The notes: generated by a model not told the origin, from the sequence alone. Shown: positions 19,119 to 27,998, numbered from the stretch's first letter. The stretch is 64,000 bases of DNA from Orlajensenia flava (GCF_004801905.1 NZ_SSSN01000002.1:1-64000); one strand, 5' to 3'. Translations and numbers: made by a program.

Positions 19119-20309
19119 TCAGGCGTCGAGCCCGGCGTCTGCCGTGATGTGCCGCGCGATCTCCAACGCGCTCGTCGCTGCCGGCGATGGCGCGTTCAAG
19201 ACGTGAATCTGATTGTTAGCCCGCTGGATGAGGAAGTCGTCTACCAACGCTCCCTGGCGAGTGATGGCTTGGGCGCGCACTCCGGAACCGGCCGCGAGAA
19301 TGTCATTGCGTCCGATCGCCGGGACGAGGCGTGCGAGGCTGTTCGCGAACATACGTCGGGAGAACGATCGTGCCACCTCGGTCGCGCCGAGAGGGATGTT
19401 CCGGCTCGCCATCCGCAGGAACCCGGGGTAGAAGACGTCGCCGAGAGCCTCCTTCGGATTGATTGCCGTCCAGGAGTATCCCTCGCGCCCGAGCGCTGTC
19501 ACCGCATTCGGACCGGCATGGACCGTTCCGTCGATCATGCGGGTGAGGTGCACGCCGAGGAAAGGCAGAGCCGGATCGGGCACGGGGTAGATGAGGCCGC
19601 GAACCAGTCTCCGCTTCTCGGGCCTGAGCTCGAAATACTCGCCCCGGAACGGGATGATCCGCGCCTCGGGTACGAGCCCGGCCATGCGGGCGATCCGGTC
19701 GCTGTAGAGGCCAGCGCAGTTGATGAGCAGGTCCGCGGACACCGAGCCCGACGCATGCTCGACTCGGACGCCCGAACCCGTCACGGAGATCCTGGTCGCC
19801 TGGGTCGATAGCAACATCTCGGCACCGGTCTCGACGGCCAGTTCGGCCAAGCGCCGAGAGACGGCACCGTAGTCGATGATGCCGGTGGTCTCTACGCGCA
19901 GGGCGGCGACGCACGCCACCTCCGGCTCGTACTCGGCCGCTTGGGAGGCCGTGAGCAACTGGACGGGTACTTTATTCTGGATGGCTCGCTCGTGCAGGGA
20001 GTGCAGGCGCGAGACCTCCTCGGGTCTGACCGCGACGATCAGTTTCCCGCAGATGTCGAACGGGAGGTCGTTCTCCGCCGCGAACCGGGACATCGACCCA
20101 TTACCTGCCGTGCACATAGTCGCCTTGAGTGACCCCGGCTTGTAGTACGGACCGGCATGGATCACACCCGAGTTGTGGCCGGTCTGATGCGCGGCCCAGC
20201 TGGTTTCCTTCTCCATCACGGTGACCTGGTGCCCCAAGCGCGACGCCCGCTCGGCGACGGCCAGCCCGATGATGCCACCGCCGATGATGACGAGATGCTT
20301 GAAAGCCAC
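19119..20309 (-). CDS. lhgO: L-2-hydroxyglutarate oxidase-like FAD enzyme
   Basis: 396 residues. A DAO-family flavoprotein that oxidises L-2-hydroxyglutarate to 2-oxoglutarate in known homologues. FAD motif 'VIIGGGIIGLAVAERASRLG' at the N-terminus, then 'TGHNSGVIHAGPYYKPGSLKA' (the LhgO/YgaF signature with the flavin-proximal His), 'CGKLIVAVRPEE', 'INCAGLYSDRIARMAGL', 'PFRGEYFELRPE', 'YPVPDPALPFLGVHLTRMIDG' and the closing 'GSGVRAQAITRQGALVDDF'. Starts at GTG with AGGAG 7 bases upstream. It is unusual between glycan genes; it may be a bystander or may act on a hydroxy-acid decoration, which the sequence cannot decide. Confidence 0.88.
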   Translation of the reverse strand: MAFKHLVIIGGGIIGLAVAERASRLGHQVTVMEKETSWAAHQTGHNSGVIHAGPYYKPGSLKATMCTAGNGSMSRFAAENDLPFDICGKLIVAVRPEEVSRLHSLHERAIQNKVPVQLLTASQAAEYEPEVACVAALRVETTGIIDYGAVSRRLAELAVETGAEMLLSTQATRISVTGSGVRVEHASGSVSADLLINCAGLYSDRIARMAGLVPEARIIPFRGEYFELRPEKRRLVRGLIYPVPDPALPFLGVHLTRMIDGTVHAGPNAVTALGREGYSWTAINPKEALGDVFYPGFLRMASRNIPLGATEVARSFSRRMFANSLARLVPAIGRNDILAAGSGVRAQAITRQGALVDDFLIQRANNQIHVLNAPSPAATSALEIARHITADAGLDA

Positions 20310-20427
20310 TATTTACTCCTGCGCTCGCGAGACCCGCTCTTCTGTTCGAGGGGGGATTCGACCTTCGATACTATTAGGTGACACCGGGGGCATTCGTTCG
20401 TGCCCGCTGGAGAAACGTGAGGAACTC

Positions 20428-21561
20428 TTGTCAGACGTCGTGGCGCTCGGTCAACCAACTGTCGGTGAAGAGGAGATTGAGGCGATCAGGGCCGTCTTCG
20501 CTTCGGGCTGGCTCTCTGGCGCGGGACCGACTTGTCAGGCCCTCGAATCGCGCTTCGCGTCCGAAGTTGCGGGAACGGAGCACGCGCTGGCCACGAACAA
20601 CTGCGGGGCAGCCCTTCATCTTGGGCTCACGGTCTTGGGCGCGGGCGGCGGCGACGAGGTCATCGTCGGTGATTACACCTTCCCGGCGACCGGGCATTCG
20701 GTCGCCTGGACCGGTGCGACTCCGGTCTTCGCCGACATCCGCCCCGACATCTGGAGTGTTGACCCCAAGGCCGTCGAGGCAGCGATCACCCCGCGAACCG
20801 TCGGGATCCTGGCCGTCGACGTCTTCGGCCAGCCGGCCGACTACGACGAGCTTCGTATCATCGCGGATCGGCACGGTCTGTGGCTGATGGAGGATGCGGC
20901 GTGCTCAGCCGGCGCGACCTACAAGGGTCGACCAGCGGGAAGTCTGGCCGACGTGGCCACTTTCAGCTTCCATGGGCGCAAGGGCATCACTGCCGGAGAG
21001 GGCGGAGCGCTCACGAGCGATGACGCCGAGCTCGTCGCGCATGCGCGCAAGCTCCACACTTACGGAATCGCACCCGCCATCAGCCGCGAGGGAAGCACCG
21101 ACCTGCCGCTCCCGGAATTCGACGAGCTCGGCTTTAACTACCGCCTGTCCGACGTCGCGGCCGGGGTCATGCTCGCCCAGCTCGACCGCCTCCCCATGCT
21201 CCTCGCGAACCGACGGGCGATTGCCGCACGTTACTGCGAACTCCTGGATGACGTGGAGCGGGTCAGCGCTCCCGTCGCCCTAGCGGACCGCGAGCACCCT
21301 TGGCAGTCCTACGTCGTCACACTCGACGCCGATGTTGATCGTGGGGCCGTGGCCACCTACCTGAAACAGAACGGCATCCAGTGCAACTTCGGCACCTACG
21401 CCTCGCACCTCCAGCCCGTCTACGACCATCAGAGATCGCTTCCAGTATCGGCCTCTCTGTTCCGTCGTCATCTGGCAATCCCGATGCACGCCAACCTCAC
21501 CGAATCCGAGGCGGAGCGCGTCATCGCGACGCTCGCGGATGCTCTTTCCTCCGTCGCGTGA
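20428..21561 (+). CDS. DegT/DnrJ/EryC1 family PLP-dependent sugar aminotransferase
   Basis: 377 residues. Fold-type I aminotransferase acting on a nucleotide keto-sugar. Seen: 'GSGWLSGAGPTCQALESRF', 'ATNNCGAALHLGL', 'EVIVGDYTFPATGHSVAWTGA', 'LVxxEDAACSAGA' in the form 'LMEDAACSAGA', the PLP-lysine region 'FSFHGRKGITAGEGGAL', and 'LGFNYRLSDVAAGVMLAQL'. I place the start at TTG because GAGGA lies exactly 5 bases upstream and the protein then begins just ahead of the first conserved block; a GTG 12 bases downstream is the alternative. Long in-frame extensions upstream cross into the divergent lhgO gene and are rejected. It leads into the epimerase gene 46 bases later. Confidence 0.87.
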   Translation: MSDVVALGQPTVGEEEIEAIRAVFASGWLSGAGPTCQALESRFASEVAGTEHALATNNCGAALHLGLTVLGAGGGDEVIVGDYTFPATGHSVAWTGATPVFADIRPDIWSVDPKAVEAAITPRTVGILAVDVFGQPADYDELRIIADRHGLWLMEDAACSAGATYKGRPAGSLADVATFSFHGRKGITAGEGGALTSDDAELVAHARKLHTYGIAPAISREGSTDLPLPEFDELGFNYRLSDVAAGVMLAQLDRLPMLLANRRAIAARYCELLDDVERVSAPVALADREHPWQSYVVTLDADVDRGAVATYLKQNGIQCNFGTYASHLQPVYDHQRSLPVSASLFRRHLAIPMHANLTESEAERVIATLADALSSVA

Positions 21562-21607
21562 CAGGCGGCGCCAATGAATCACCGGCTATAGAAAAGGAAC
21601 AAGCTTC

Positions 21608-22534
21608 GTGACCGAAAAGAAAGTACTCGTCATCGGGGGAGCAGGCTTCATAGGCCTGCACGTCGTCGAACAGCTGCTCGAGCAGGACTGGACTGTGAGG
21701 ATCTTCGACAACATGGTGCGCGGTGACCGAGACCGCGCCGCGGAGCTCGCCAAGTCCGGCCGGGTGGACGTCATCGATCAGGACACCCGCAACGGTGCAG
21801 CCGTCTACTCGGCGATGAAGGGATACGACTACGTTATCCATCTCGCCGCCGACTCGATCAATAAGAGTGTCGCAGATCCTTACTCCTCGATCGATATCAA
21901 CATGGTCGGGTCGCACAACGTGTTCGCGGCCGCCGCCGATCTCGGCGTCAAGCGTATCGTAGTCGCGTCGAGCGCCTCGGTCTACGGCGACCCTCAGAAG
22001 CTCCCGATGCACGAGGACGACAAGCTTGATCCCCTCACCCCCTATTGCATCGGAAAGCGGACGGGCGAGGACCTGCTGGGCTATTACGGGCGCTCGCGGG
22101 GACTCTCGTGGATCGCTTTGCGCTTCTTCAACGTTTATGGCGAGGGGCAGAAGACCACGGCCTACTACACCTCAGTGATCAACCACTTCGTCAACCGTCT
22201 CAAGAACGGGGAGGCGCCGATCATCGATGGCGAGGGCAAGCAGTCGATGGACTTCATCCACGTTCGCGACATCGCTCGAGCCGTCGTGCTTTCCCTCACC
22301 AGCGAGACGGGAAACGTTCCCATCAACGTGGGGACCGGGATCGACACGACCGTCGCCGAGTTGGCTCATATCCTCATCGACGCGGTCGGCGTCGACGTAG
22401 AGCCACAGTTCAATCCGCGCGACGTCCTCGTCTCGCGCCGCGCTGCCGACACAACGCGGGCCAAGGACATCATCGGCTTCGAGGCGACCATCCCCGTTCG
22501 CGAGGGCATGACGGCCCTGGTTCAGAGCTCCTGA
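21608..22534 (+). CDS. NAD-dependent nucleotide-sugar epimerase/dehydratase (extended SDR)
   Basis: 308 residues. Rossmann motif 'VIGGAGFIGLHVVEQLL', 'VIHLAADSINKSVADPY', 'IVVASSASVYGDPQ', catalytic 'YCIGKRTGEDLLGYYG', 'RFFNVYGEGQ' and 'MDFIHVRDIARAV'. The class is UDP-glucose 4-epimerase-like, but it lacks features that would separate an epimerase from a 4,6-dehydratase with certainty. GTG start with AAGGAAC upstream. It sits between an aminotransferase and an acyltransferase, so it likely prepares or alters the same nucleotide sugar. Confidence 0.85.
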   Translation: MTEKKVLVIGGAGFIGLHVVEQLLEQDWTVRIFDNMVRGDRDRAAELAKSGRVDVIDQDTRNGAAVYSAMKGYDYVIHLAADSINKSVADPYSSIDINMVGSHNVFAAAADLGVKRIVVASSASVYGDPQKLPMHEDDKLDPLTPYCIGKRTGEDLLGYYGRSRGLSWIALRFFNVYGEGQKTTAYYTSVINHFVNRLKNGEAPIIDGEGKQSMDFIHVRDIARAVVLSLTSETGNVPINVGTGIDTTVAELAHILIDAVGVDVEPQFNPRDVLVSRRAADTTRAKDIIGFEATIPVREGMTALVQSS

Positions 22535-22537
22535 ACC

Positions 22538-22969
22538 ATGTCTGACGGTCTCCCGAAAAATCCGTACAACGAGCATTCGTGGATCATTGGTGAGCCGACG
22601 ATCGGTGAAGGCACCTGGATAGGTGCCTTCACCGTCATCGACGGGTCGGGCGGACTGGAGATCGGGCCAGGCTGCGACATCTCATCCGGTGTCCATATTT
22701 ACACCCACTCGAGCGCGCTGCGCTGCGTTTCTGGTCGTTTGTACCCGAATGTCGATCGTGCCTCCGTGCGTATCGGTTCACGCGTGTTCATCGGCGCAAA
22801 CGCGGTGATCAACAAAGGCGTCTACATCGGCGATGAGGCGATCATCGCTGCGGGCGCGGTCGTCACGGCGGACGTGCCACCCCGCACGGTGGTGGGCGGA
22901 GTACCTGCCCGGGCCATCGGTCGCGTAGACCTGAGCGACCCCAGTAACCCGCGAACCACCGCGCTCTGA
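22538..22969 (+). CDS. Left-handed beta-helix sugar acetyltransferase
   Basis: 143 residues built from hexapeptide repeats ('[20 protein letters not shown]', '[20 protein letters not shown]', '[22 protein letters not shown]'). The His in 'IYTHSS' is in the position of the catalytic His of xenobiotic/maltose-type acetyltransferases, and '[19 protein letters not shown]' is the typical closing segment. It probably transfers acetyl from acetyl-CoA to an amino sugar formed by the neighbouring aminotransferases. ATG lies 3 bases after the epimerase stop. Followed by a hairpin terminator. Confidence 0.85.
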   Translation: MSDGLPKNPYNEHSWIIGEPTIGEGTWIGAFTVIDGSGGLEIGPGCDISSGVHIYTHSSALRCVSGRLYPNVDRASVRIGSRVFIGANAVINKGVYIGDEAIIAAGAVVTADVPPRTVVGGVPARAIGRVDLSDPSNPRTTAL

Positions 22970-22977
22970 CGACGAGC

Positions 22978-23007
22978 GTACGGTTGTGGTGGGGGCGACA
23001 ACCGTAC
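22978..23007. terminator. Bidirectional hairpin terminator
   Basis: Perfect 10-bp inverted repeat GTACGGTTGT / ACAACCGTAC with a 10-base G-rich loop. It lies 8 bases after the acetyltransferase stop and 48 bases before the convergent oxidoreductase stop, so it could end both transcripts. Confidence 0.75.
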
Positions 23008-23055
23008 AGTTGCGATATAAAGCCGCCGCAGACTAATCTGATCGCCCCGCGCTGT

Positions 23056-24024
23056 CTACAGCGCCGCGTCTGCCTCGCTCTGCTTAAGAGTCTCGACTAT
23101 CCGATGGGCGGGGAGTAAAGAGCTTCTCTCGTGCTCGGCATCCACCCTGCCGTCGATGAGGCCGACGAAGTGCTCGAGTTGTGCAGCCAATGGCTCCAAG
23201 GAAGTAAGGAGCTCAGGGATCTCGATGACCGTCTGCTGACGATAGCCGCGTCCCTCGGCGTCCGCAGGCTGGTCCGACACGTGACGATAGACTGTGACAT
23301 CGCGGCGTAGCAGGTCGACCTCGATCAACTTGTCGAGATCGTGGATGCTCATGGAGCGGATCTTGCGCTGGCCCACTCGACTCGCGGAGATGTGCGCGAC
23401 GCGACCGCCGCTGTACGACAGGACGGCCTCTGCGACGTCCTCGGCTCCGGCAACGGACGAGGGGTGAAAGTGCCCCAACGCACCGCTGATCCGGTCGGGC
23501 TCTCCGCCGAGGATGGAGGCCGCAAGATCTACATCATGGACGAGGAGGTCCCACCCGACACCTGTTCGGATTCGCGGCGCATATGGAGAATGCCGGGTAG
23601 CAGTGACGAATTTCGGATCCTCGACGAGGGCCTTGGCCGTGATGACCGCTGGATTGAAGCGCTCGAGCAGCCCGCACATCATCGGAATGCCTCGCTGCGC
23701 GGACAAATCTATGATCGCAGTGGTCTTGTCGAGACCGTCGGCGACAGGCTTCTCGACGAGCAACGGCTTGTCGGCGTCGAGCACGATCCTCGCCAAGTCG
23801 AAGTGTGCTTCAGTCGACGCGGCGATGACGACCGCATCCACGTCGTCGAGGTCCCCGATCTCCGGTCGCCACGTCGCACCGTACTTCTCGGAGGCGGCTT
23901 GGCCAGCATCTTGGCGACCGTCGACGATCACCGCGAGATCGGCATGCTGCGATTGCGCGATGACCCGCGCGTGCAGCGAACCCATCGATCCGGCGCCGAT
24001 GAGCATGATGCGGGGGTACGACAC
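23056..24024 (-). CDS. Gfo/Idh/MocA family sugar oxidoreductase
   Basis: 322 residues. NAD(P)-binding 'LIGAGSMGSLHARVIAQ', 'DAVVIAASTEAHFDLARI', the family 'LLVEKPVADG' (catalytic Lys in EKP), 'MMCGLLERFNPAV' and 'GVGWDLLVHDVDLAASILGG' (active-site D-x3-H). WlbA/WbpB-type enzymes of this family oxidise C3 of a UDP-sugar ahead of a DegT aminotransferase; that aminotransferase lies 9 bases upstream here, so the pair likely makes a 3-amino sugar. GTG start with AGGAG 6 bases upstream. The exact substrate cannot be read from sequence. Confidence 0.87.
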   Translation of the reverse strand: MSYPRIMLIGAGSMGSLHARVIAQSQHADLAVIVDGRQDAGQAASEKYGATWRPEIGDLDDVDAVVIAASTEAHFDLARIVLDADKPLLVEKPVADGLDKTTAIIDLSAQRGIPMMCGLLERFNPAVITAKALVEDPKFVTATRHSPYAPRIRTGVGWDLLVHDVDLAASILGGEPDRISGALGHFHPSSVAGAEDVAEAVLSYSGGRVAHISASRVGQRKIRSMSIHDLDKLIEVDLLRRDVTVYRHVSDQPADAEGRGYRQQTVIEIPELLTSLEPLAAQLEHFVGLIDGRVDAEHERSSLLPAHRIVETLKQSEADAAL

Positions 24025-24033
24025 GTCGTTCTC

Positions 24034-25134
24034 CTAGGCGTCCACGATCGCGGCGAGTGATGCCACGATGTGGTCGAGGTCTGCGGGGGTGAGGTGCGGA
24101 TGCACGGGGAGGGAGAGGACCTCCGCGACGACGCGCTCGGCGACCGGATACTCATCGATGATCACCTCAGGACGCCCGCGGTAGGTCTCGTAATCGAAGA
24201 CGAGCTTCGGGTAGTAGATGCCCGATGACACGCCGCGCTCGCCCAACTTGGCGACGACTTCCTCGCGGCTCACACCCGCTTCCTCGGTGACGCGGATTGT
24301 GTACTGGTGCCAGACATGGCGACGTCCGGCGAGTTCGCGGGGAGGGACGATGCCGCGGATTCCCTCCAGTCCAGCGGTCAACCGTTTGGCGTTGGCGCGG
24401 CGCGCTGCGACGATTCCGTCGTATCGACCGATCTGTGGGATCCCGATCGCCGCCTGCAGGTCCGTCATGCGCCAATTGTGCCCGGCCACCTCGTACTGGT
24501 ATCGGGCTCGCATGCCCTGATTGCGCAGGATGCGCAGGCGATCCGCGAGCACATCGTCATCAGTGGTGATCATCCCGCCTTCGCCAGTCGTGATGTTCTT
24601 CGTGGCATAGAAGGAGAACGACCCCAGGCCGTATGTGCCGGCCGATCGTCCGCCTATAGCGGCGCCGTGAGCCTGCGCTGCATCCTCCACGATCGCCAGT
24701 CCACGAGAATCGGCCAGCGAGGAGATCGCTACCATGTCGGCGATCTGCCCATACAGGTGCACCGGCATGAGTACGCGCGTGCGCTCGGTGAGCCCGGCCT
24801 CGAGCGTCGCGGCGGTGACGTTGAAATCGTCAGCGGAGATGTCAGCGAAGCGCGCGGTGGCTCCGGCCTCGAGGATCGCGTTGAGCGTTGCCACGAAGGT
24901 GAAAGGGCTGGTCAGCACCTCATCGCCCGGATTCAGATCGAGAACGTCGATAGACGCCACGAGCGACGTGGTGCCATTGTTGACGGCGACGGCGTGCCGA
25001 ACGCCGATCATCTCGGCGAACGCCTCTTCAAACTCCTTTACGCGCGGACCTTGGGCTATTCCTCCCGATTTCAGGGCCTCGAGAACGAGTCGCTCCTCGT
25101 CCTCGCCGAACTCGACGACGGTAATCGGTATCAT
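24034..25134 (-). CDS. DegT/DnrJ/EryC1 family aminotransferase (WbpE-like)
   Basis: 366 residues. Signature blocks: 'GGIAQGPRVKEFEEAFAE', 'AVNNGTTSLVASIDVL', 'EVLTSPFTFVATLNAILEAG', 'IVEDAAQAHGAAIGG', the PLP-lysine 'FSFYATKNITTGEGGMIT', 'HNWRMTDLQAAIGIPQ' and 'SSGIYYPKLVFDYE'. The last segment matches 3-keto-sugar aminotransferases such as WbpE/DesV rather than C4 enzymes, which fits the adjacent Gfo/Idh gene. The ATG opens 'MIPITVVEFGEDE', the usual N-terminus; an upstream extension of 39 residues reads the intergenic region. Divergent from the UPF0104 gene. Confidence 0.88.
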   Translation of the reverse strand: MIPITVVEFGEDEERLVLEALKSGGIAQGPRVKEFEEAFAEMIGVRHAVAVNNGTTSLVASIDVLDLNPGDEVLTSPFTFVATLNAILEAGATARFADISADDFNVTAATLEAGLTERTRVLMPVHLYGQIADMVAISSLADSRGLAIVEDAAQAHGAAIGGRSAGTYGLGSFSFYATKNITTGEGGMITTDDDVLADRLRILRNQGMRARYQYEVAGHNWRMTDLQAAIGIPQIGRYDGIVAARRANAKRLTAGLEGIRGIVPPRELAGRRHVWHQYTIRVTEEAGVSREEVVAKLGERGVSSGIYYPKLVFDYETYRGRPEVIIDEYPVAERVVAEVLSLPVHPHLTPADLDHIVASLAAIVDA

Positions 25135-25272
25135 GAAACCTGCTTTAGTCCCGGGCGCCAGTTCGACGCATTCACCGGTCAATCCTAGGGCGAAGCCAGA
25201 CCTTCCCCCAGACAGCCAGTGCCGGCCCGTCATGAAGTCAGGGCTCCCCACCAGAACGACAGTAGAGATCGA

Positions 25273-26301
25273 ATGAATCGCATGAAGGCGTTTGCTCCCC
25301 GCGCGCTCAACATCCTCCGCTACCTCCTGCTCGTCGTGGTGATCGGATTCGCGGTGTACTACCTCGTATCGCAGTGGGGCGAGGTCGAGAGCGCGCTTGA
25401 AGTGATCTCGTGGCAGTCCGCCTTGCTCTCATTCATTCTTGTGCTCGTAGGGCTCGGGTTCGGCACTCTCAGCTGGGTTGCGGTATTGAACGGTCTCGGG
25501 CCCCGAGTTCCGGCCCTTCGAGCCTCTCAGGTTCTCCTCGTCGGGCAGCTGGGCAAGTACGTGCCCGGCTCGGTGTGGTCGTACGTCATGCAAATGGAGC
25601 TCGGGAAGCAATATGGCATTCTCCGTCCTCGCGTATTGGTCACGGCTCTCTACGCCGCCGGCATAGGCGTAGTGTCCTCGCTCCTGCTAGGCGCTCTCGC
25701 GCTCCCCGTCGTCATACAGAATCACCCTGAACTGCTCTGGCTGTTCCTTCTTCTTCCGGTTGGGCTGGTGTGCCTGCATCCGCGAGTTATGACCTTTCTC
25801 GCCTCCTGGGTTCTCAAACTGTTCCGTCGACCGCCTTTGGAGCACCAGGTGACGTTTCCGGTCGTCATCAAGGCCGTCGGATGGTCCCTGCTCTCGTACG
25901 TCGCCTACGGCGCCCACCTCTGGATCTTGGTGAACTCGCTGGTCGATCCGGATGTCGGAACCCTCATTCTCCTGACCGGTGCTATCTCACTCGGGTTCAC
26001 GGTAGGACTCATTGCCTTCATCTTCCCGTCGGGGCTCGGTGTGCGCGAAGCGATCCTCATCGGGGCGATGACCCTCCTGCTGACCGTGCCGCAAGCCACC
26101 GCGATCAGTCTGGTCTCGCGCGCGATGTTCACCGCGGCGGACCTCTTCGCCGCGGGCATCGCGATCCTGTTCGTCGTCATCTGGAAACGTCGAGTCTCGC
26201 GAGAGACGACCGCCTACTTACGCGAGGAAGTCCGGTACGAGCACTCCACAGATCCGGCGCGTCTGGGCACGGCGTCGAACGGCGGTCGGGAGAGTGAATA
26301 G
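25273..26301 (+). CDS. UPF0104/AglD-like (lysylphosphatidylglycerol synthase TM region) membrane protein
   Basis: 342 residues with about eight membrane spans. It matches the UPF0104 transmembrane family by 'LLVGQLGKYVPGSVWSYVMQ' in the first third and the family motif 'FPSGLGVREAILIGAM' in the last third. Members act as flippases or as membrane parts of lipid-modifying enzymes; here, amid glycan genes, a role in lipid-linked sugar handling is plausible but unproven. There is no catalytic lysyl-transfer domain. The C-terminal tail is soluble and charged. Its stop overlaps the start of the next gene by 8 bases. Confidence 0.75.
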   Translation: MNRMKAFAPRALNILRYLLLVVVIGFAVYYLVSQWGEVESALEVISWQSALLSFILVLVGLGFGTLSWVAVLNGLGPRVPALRASQVLLVGQLGKYVPGSVWSYVMQMELGKQYGILRPRVLVTALYAAGIGVVSSLLLGALALPVVIQNHPELLWLFLLLPVGLVCLHPRVMTFLASWVLKLFRRPPLEHQVTFPVVIKAVGWSLLSYVAYGAHLWILVNSLVDPDVGTLILLTGAISLGFTVGLIAFIFPSGLGVREAILIGAMTLLLTVPQATAISLVSRAMFTAADLFAAGIAILFVVIWKRRVSRETTAYLREEVRYEHSTDPARLGTASNGGRESE

Positions 26302-27010
26302 CATCCATCCGAGCGCGATCCTCGAGGGTGACATCACTATCGGCACGGGCAATACCATCGGCGCGCATGCGGTCATCTACGGTCCCGTCACGATCGGCGA
26401 CGACAACTGGATCGGAGCCGGTGTCGTGATCGGCGCTCCGCCCGAGGTCCGCTCCTTCTCGCATCCTCGCCATGGTGCGTCGGACGAGATCCACGGCGTG
26501 GTCATCGGCGACCGGAACGTCATCCGGGAGTATGCCCAGATTCATCAAGGATGGAAGGCGACGACCACCGTCGGAGACGACACCTTCATCATGAACCAGG
26601 TTTATGTGGCGCATGATTGCAGGCTCGGCGACGGTGTCACCCTGGCATCGAGCGTACTTCTGGCGGGTCATGTGCAGATCGGAGCTGGAGCGAATCTCGG
26701 GCTCGGAGCGAGCGTGCACCAGGGACGGTACGTGGGCGATGCGGCGATGGTCGGAATGGCCGCCGTGGTGACGCGCGACATTCCCCCCTACGCCAAGGCG
26801 TACGGCAGTCCCGCCCGCGTCGTCGGAGCCAACGTCATTGGCATGCGCCGTAGCAGTATCGCCGACACCGTGATAGCAGACCTCTCGCACCTCTTCGAGT
26901 CCGCCGATTGGTCCGAGGGCGTGATTGCCTTCTCGAATGCCGTAGGGCTCGAGAACGCCATCGATGCTTGGCGCACCCGGCACCACCCAGCGGTGGCGGC
27001 CGATGCCTGA
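26294..27010 (+). CDS. LpxA-like left-handed beta-helix acyltransferase
   Basis: 238 residues. The helix repeats and several blocks match LpxA, the acyl-ACP:UDP-GlcNAc O-acyltransferase of Gram-negative lipid A: 'IHPSAILEGDITIGTG', 'VVIGDRNVIREYAQIHQG', 'NQVYVAHDCRLGDGV' (with the catalytic-type His), 'LLAGHVQIGAGANLG', 'SVHQGRYVGDAAMVGM' and 'IPPYAKAYGSPARVVGANVIGMRR'. A helical C-terminal region of about 50 residues follows, as in LpxA. This organism is Gram-positive, so lipid A is not expected; acylation of a nucleotide sugar for a surface glycan is more likely. GTG start inside the previous gene's 3' end, and its stop overlaps the next start by 8 bases. Confidence 0.8.
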   Translation: MNSIHPSAILEGDITIGTGNTIGAHAVIYGPVTIGDDNWIGAGVVIGAPPEVRSFSHPRHGASDEIHGVVIGDRNVIREYAQIHQGWKATTTVGDDTFIMNQVYVAHDCRLGDGVTLASSVLLAGHVQIGAGANLGLGASVHQGRYVGDAAMVGMAAVVTRDIPPYAKAYGSPARVVGANVIGMRRSSIADTVIADLSHLFESADWSEGVIAFSNAVGLENAIDAWRTRHHPAVAADA

Positions 27011-27998
27011 CGCTCTCAGCGTCTCCGTCGCTCTCTGCACCCACAACGGCTCTCGTTTCGTGGGCGCCCAGCTCCGGTCGATTCTGGAGCAGACTCGTCT
27101 ACCCGGGGAGATCGTCGTGTCGGATGACGCGTCGACGGACGACACCATCGCCGTGATCTCCGCCGAACACGCACGGTGGTCTCAGAACTCGTCCCAGGTC
27201 GTTCGCCTGGACATTCAGCGAAACGAGGTCGCGCTCGGCGTCACAGCGAACTTCGCCTCCGCGGTCACTCGCTGCTCTGGCGACCTGATCGCCCTCTCCG
27301 ACCAGGACGATTTCTGGCGGCCCAACCGGCTCGAGAGGATCGTCGCTGTCTTCGAGGCACGACCTGAGGTGCTTCTGGTGCACTCGGATGCCCGCTTGGT
27401 CGACGAAGACGGCGCGTCGCTGGACTCCGGTCTCTTCGACACGCTCCACCTCAGCGATCGGGAACGGCACGCGGTCGCCTCCGGTCACGCATTCGGCGCC
27501 CTGATGCGTCGGAACTTCGTGACCGGCGCGACGACGGTGGTGCGTCGGGGCCTCGTAGAGAGAGCGCTGCCATTCCCCGTCTCCTGGGTGCATGACGAGT
27601 GGTTGGCCGTGGTCGCGGCCGCGACAGGCAGCGTGGTTCTGCTCGACGAGCAGCTGATCGACTACCGGCAGCACGGTGGCAACCAGATTGGGGCGTCGAC
27701 GTTGACCCCCTCCTCTCGGATCGGTCGTCTCACTGCGCACCGAACCGAACGGAACGCTCGCCTCCTCGCCCGCGCCCGCGACCTCGAGGGGAGGATGCTC
27801 GAAATGGATCCTCGCCCGTCCGATGGTGCGGTCGCCATGACTATCGAGAAGGCAGCCCACGAGATCGTGAGAGACTCCCTACCGGCTCCGCGCCTCCGCC
27901 GAGTCGCGCCGGTCTGGAGCGAATGGCGCCGCGGCCGATACAACACATGCGGACTCGGCCTGCAGGACGTGCTGCGCGACCTCGTTCAGCCGATATGA
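27003..27998 (+). CDS. GT2 family glycosyltransferase
   Basis: 331 residues. 'VSVALCTHNGSRFVGAQLRS' and 'EIVVSDDASTDDTIAVI' at the N-terminus, 'LIALSDQDDFWRPNRLERI' (metal site; the S-D-Q-D-D-F-W form is common in rhamnosyl- and galactosyltransferases), 'GATTVVRRGLVERALPFP', 'WVHDEWLAVVAAATG' and 'LIDYRQHGGNQIGAS'. ATG start overlaps the LpxA-like stop by 8 bases and its own stop overlaps the flippase start as ATGA, so these genes form one coupled run. Confidence 0.9.
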   Translation: MPDALSVSVALCTHNGSRFVGAQLRSILEQTRLPGEIVVSDDASTDDTIAVISAEHARWSQNSSQVVRLDIQRNEVALGVTANFASAVTRCSGDLIALSDQDDFWRPNRLERIVAVFEARPEVLLVHSDARLVDEDGASLDSGLFDTLHLSDRERHAVASGHAFGALMRRNFVTGATTVVRRGLVERALPFPVSWVHDEWLAVVAAATGSVVLLDEQLIDYRQHGGNQIGASTLTPSSRIGRLTAHRTERNARLLARARDLEGRMLEMDPRPSDGAVAMTIEKAAHEIVRDSLPAPRLRRVAPVWSEWRRGRYNTCGLGLQDVLRDLVQPI

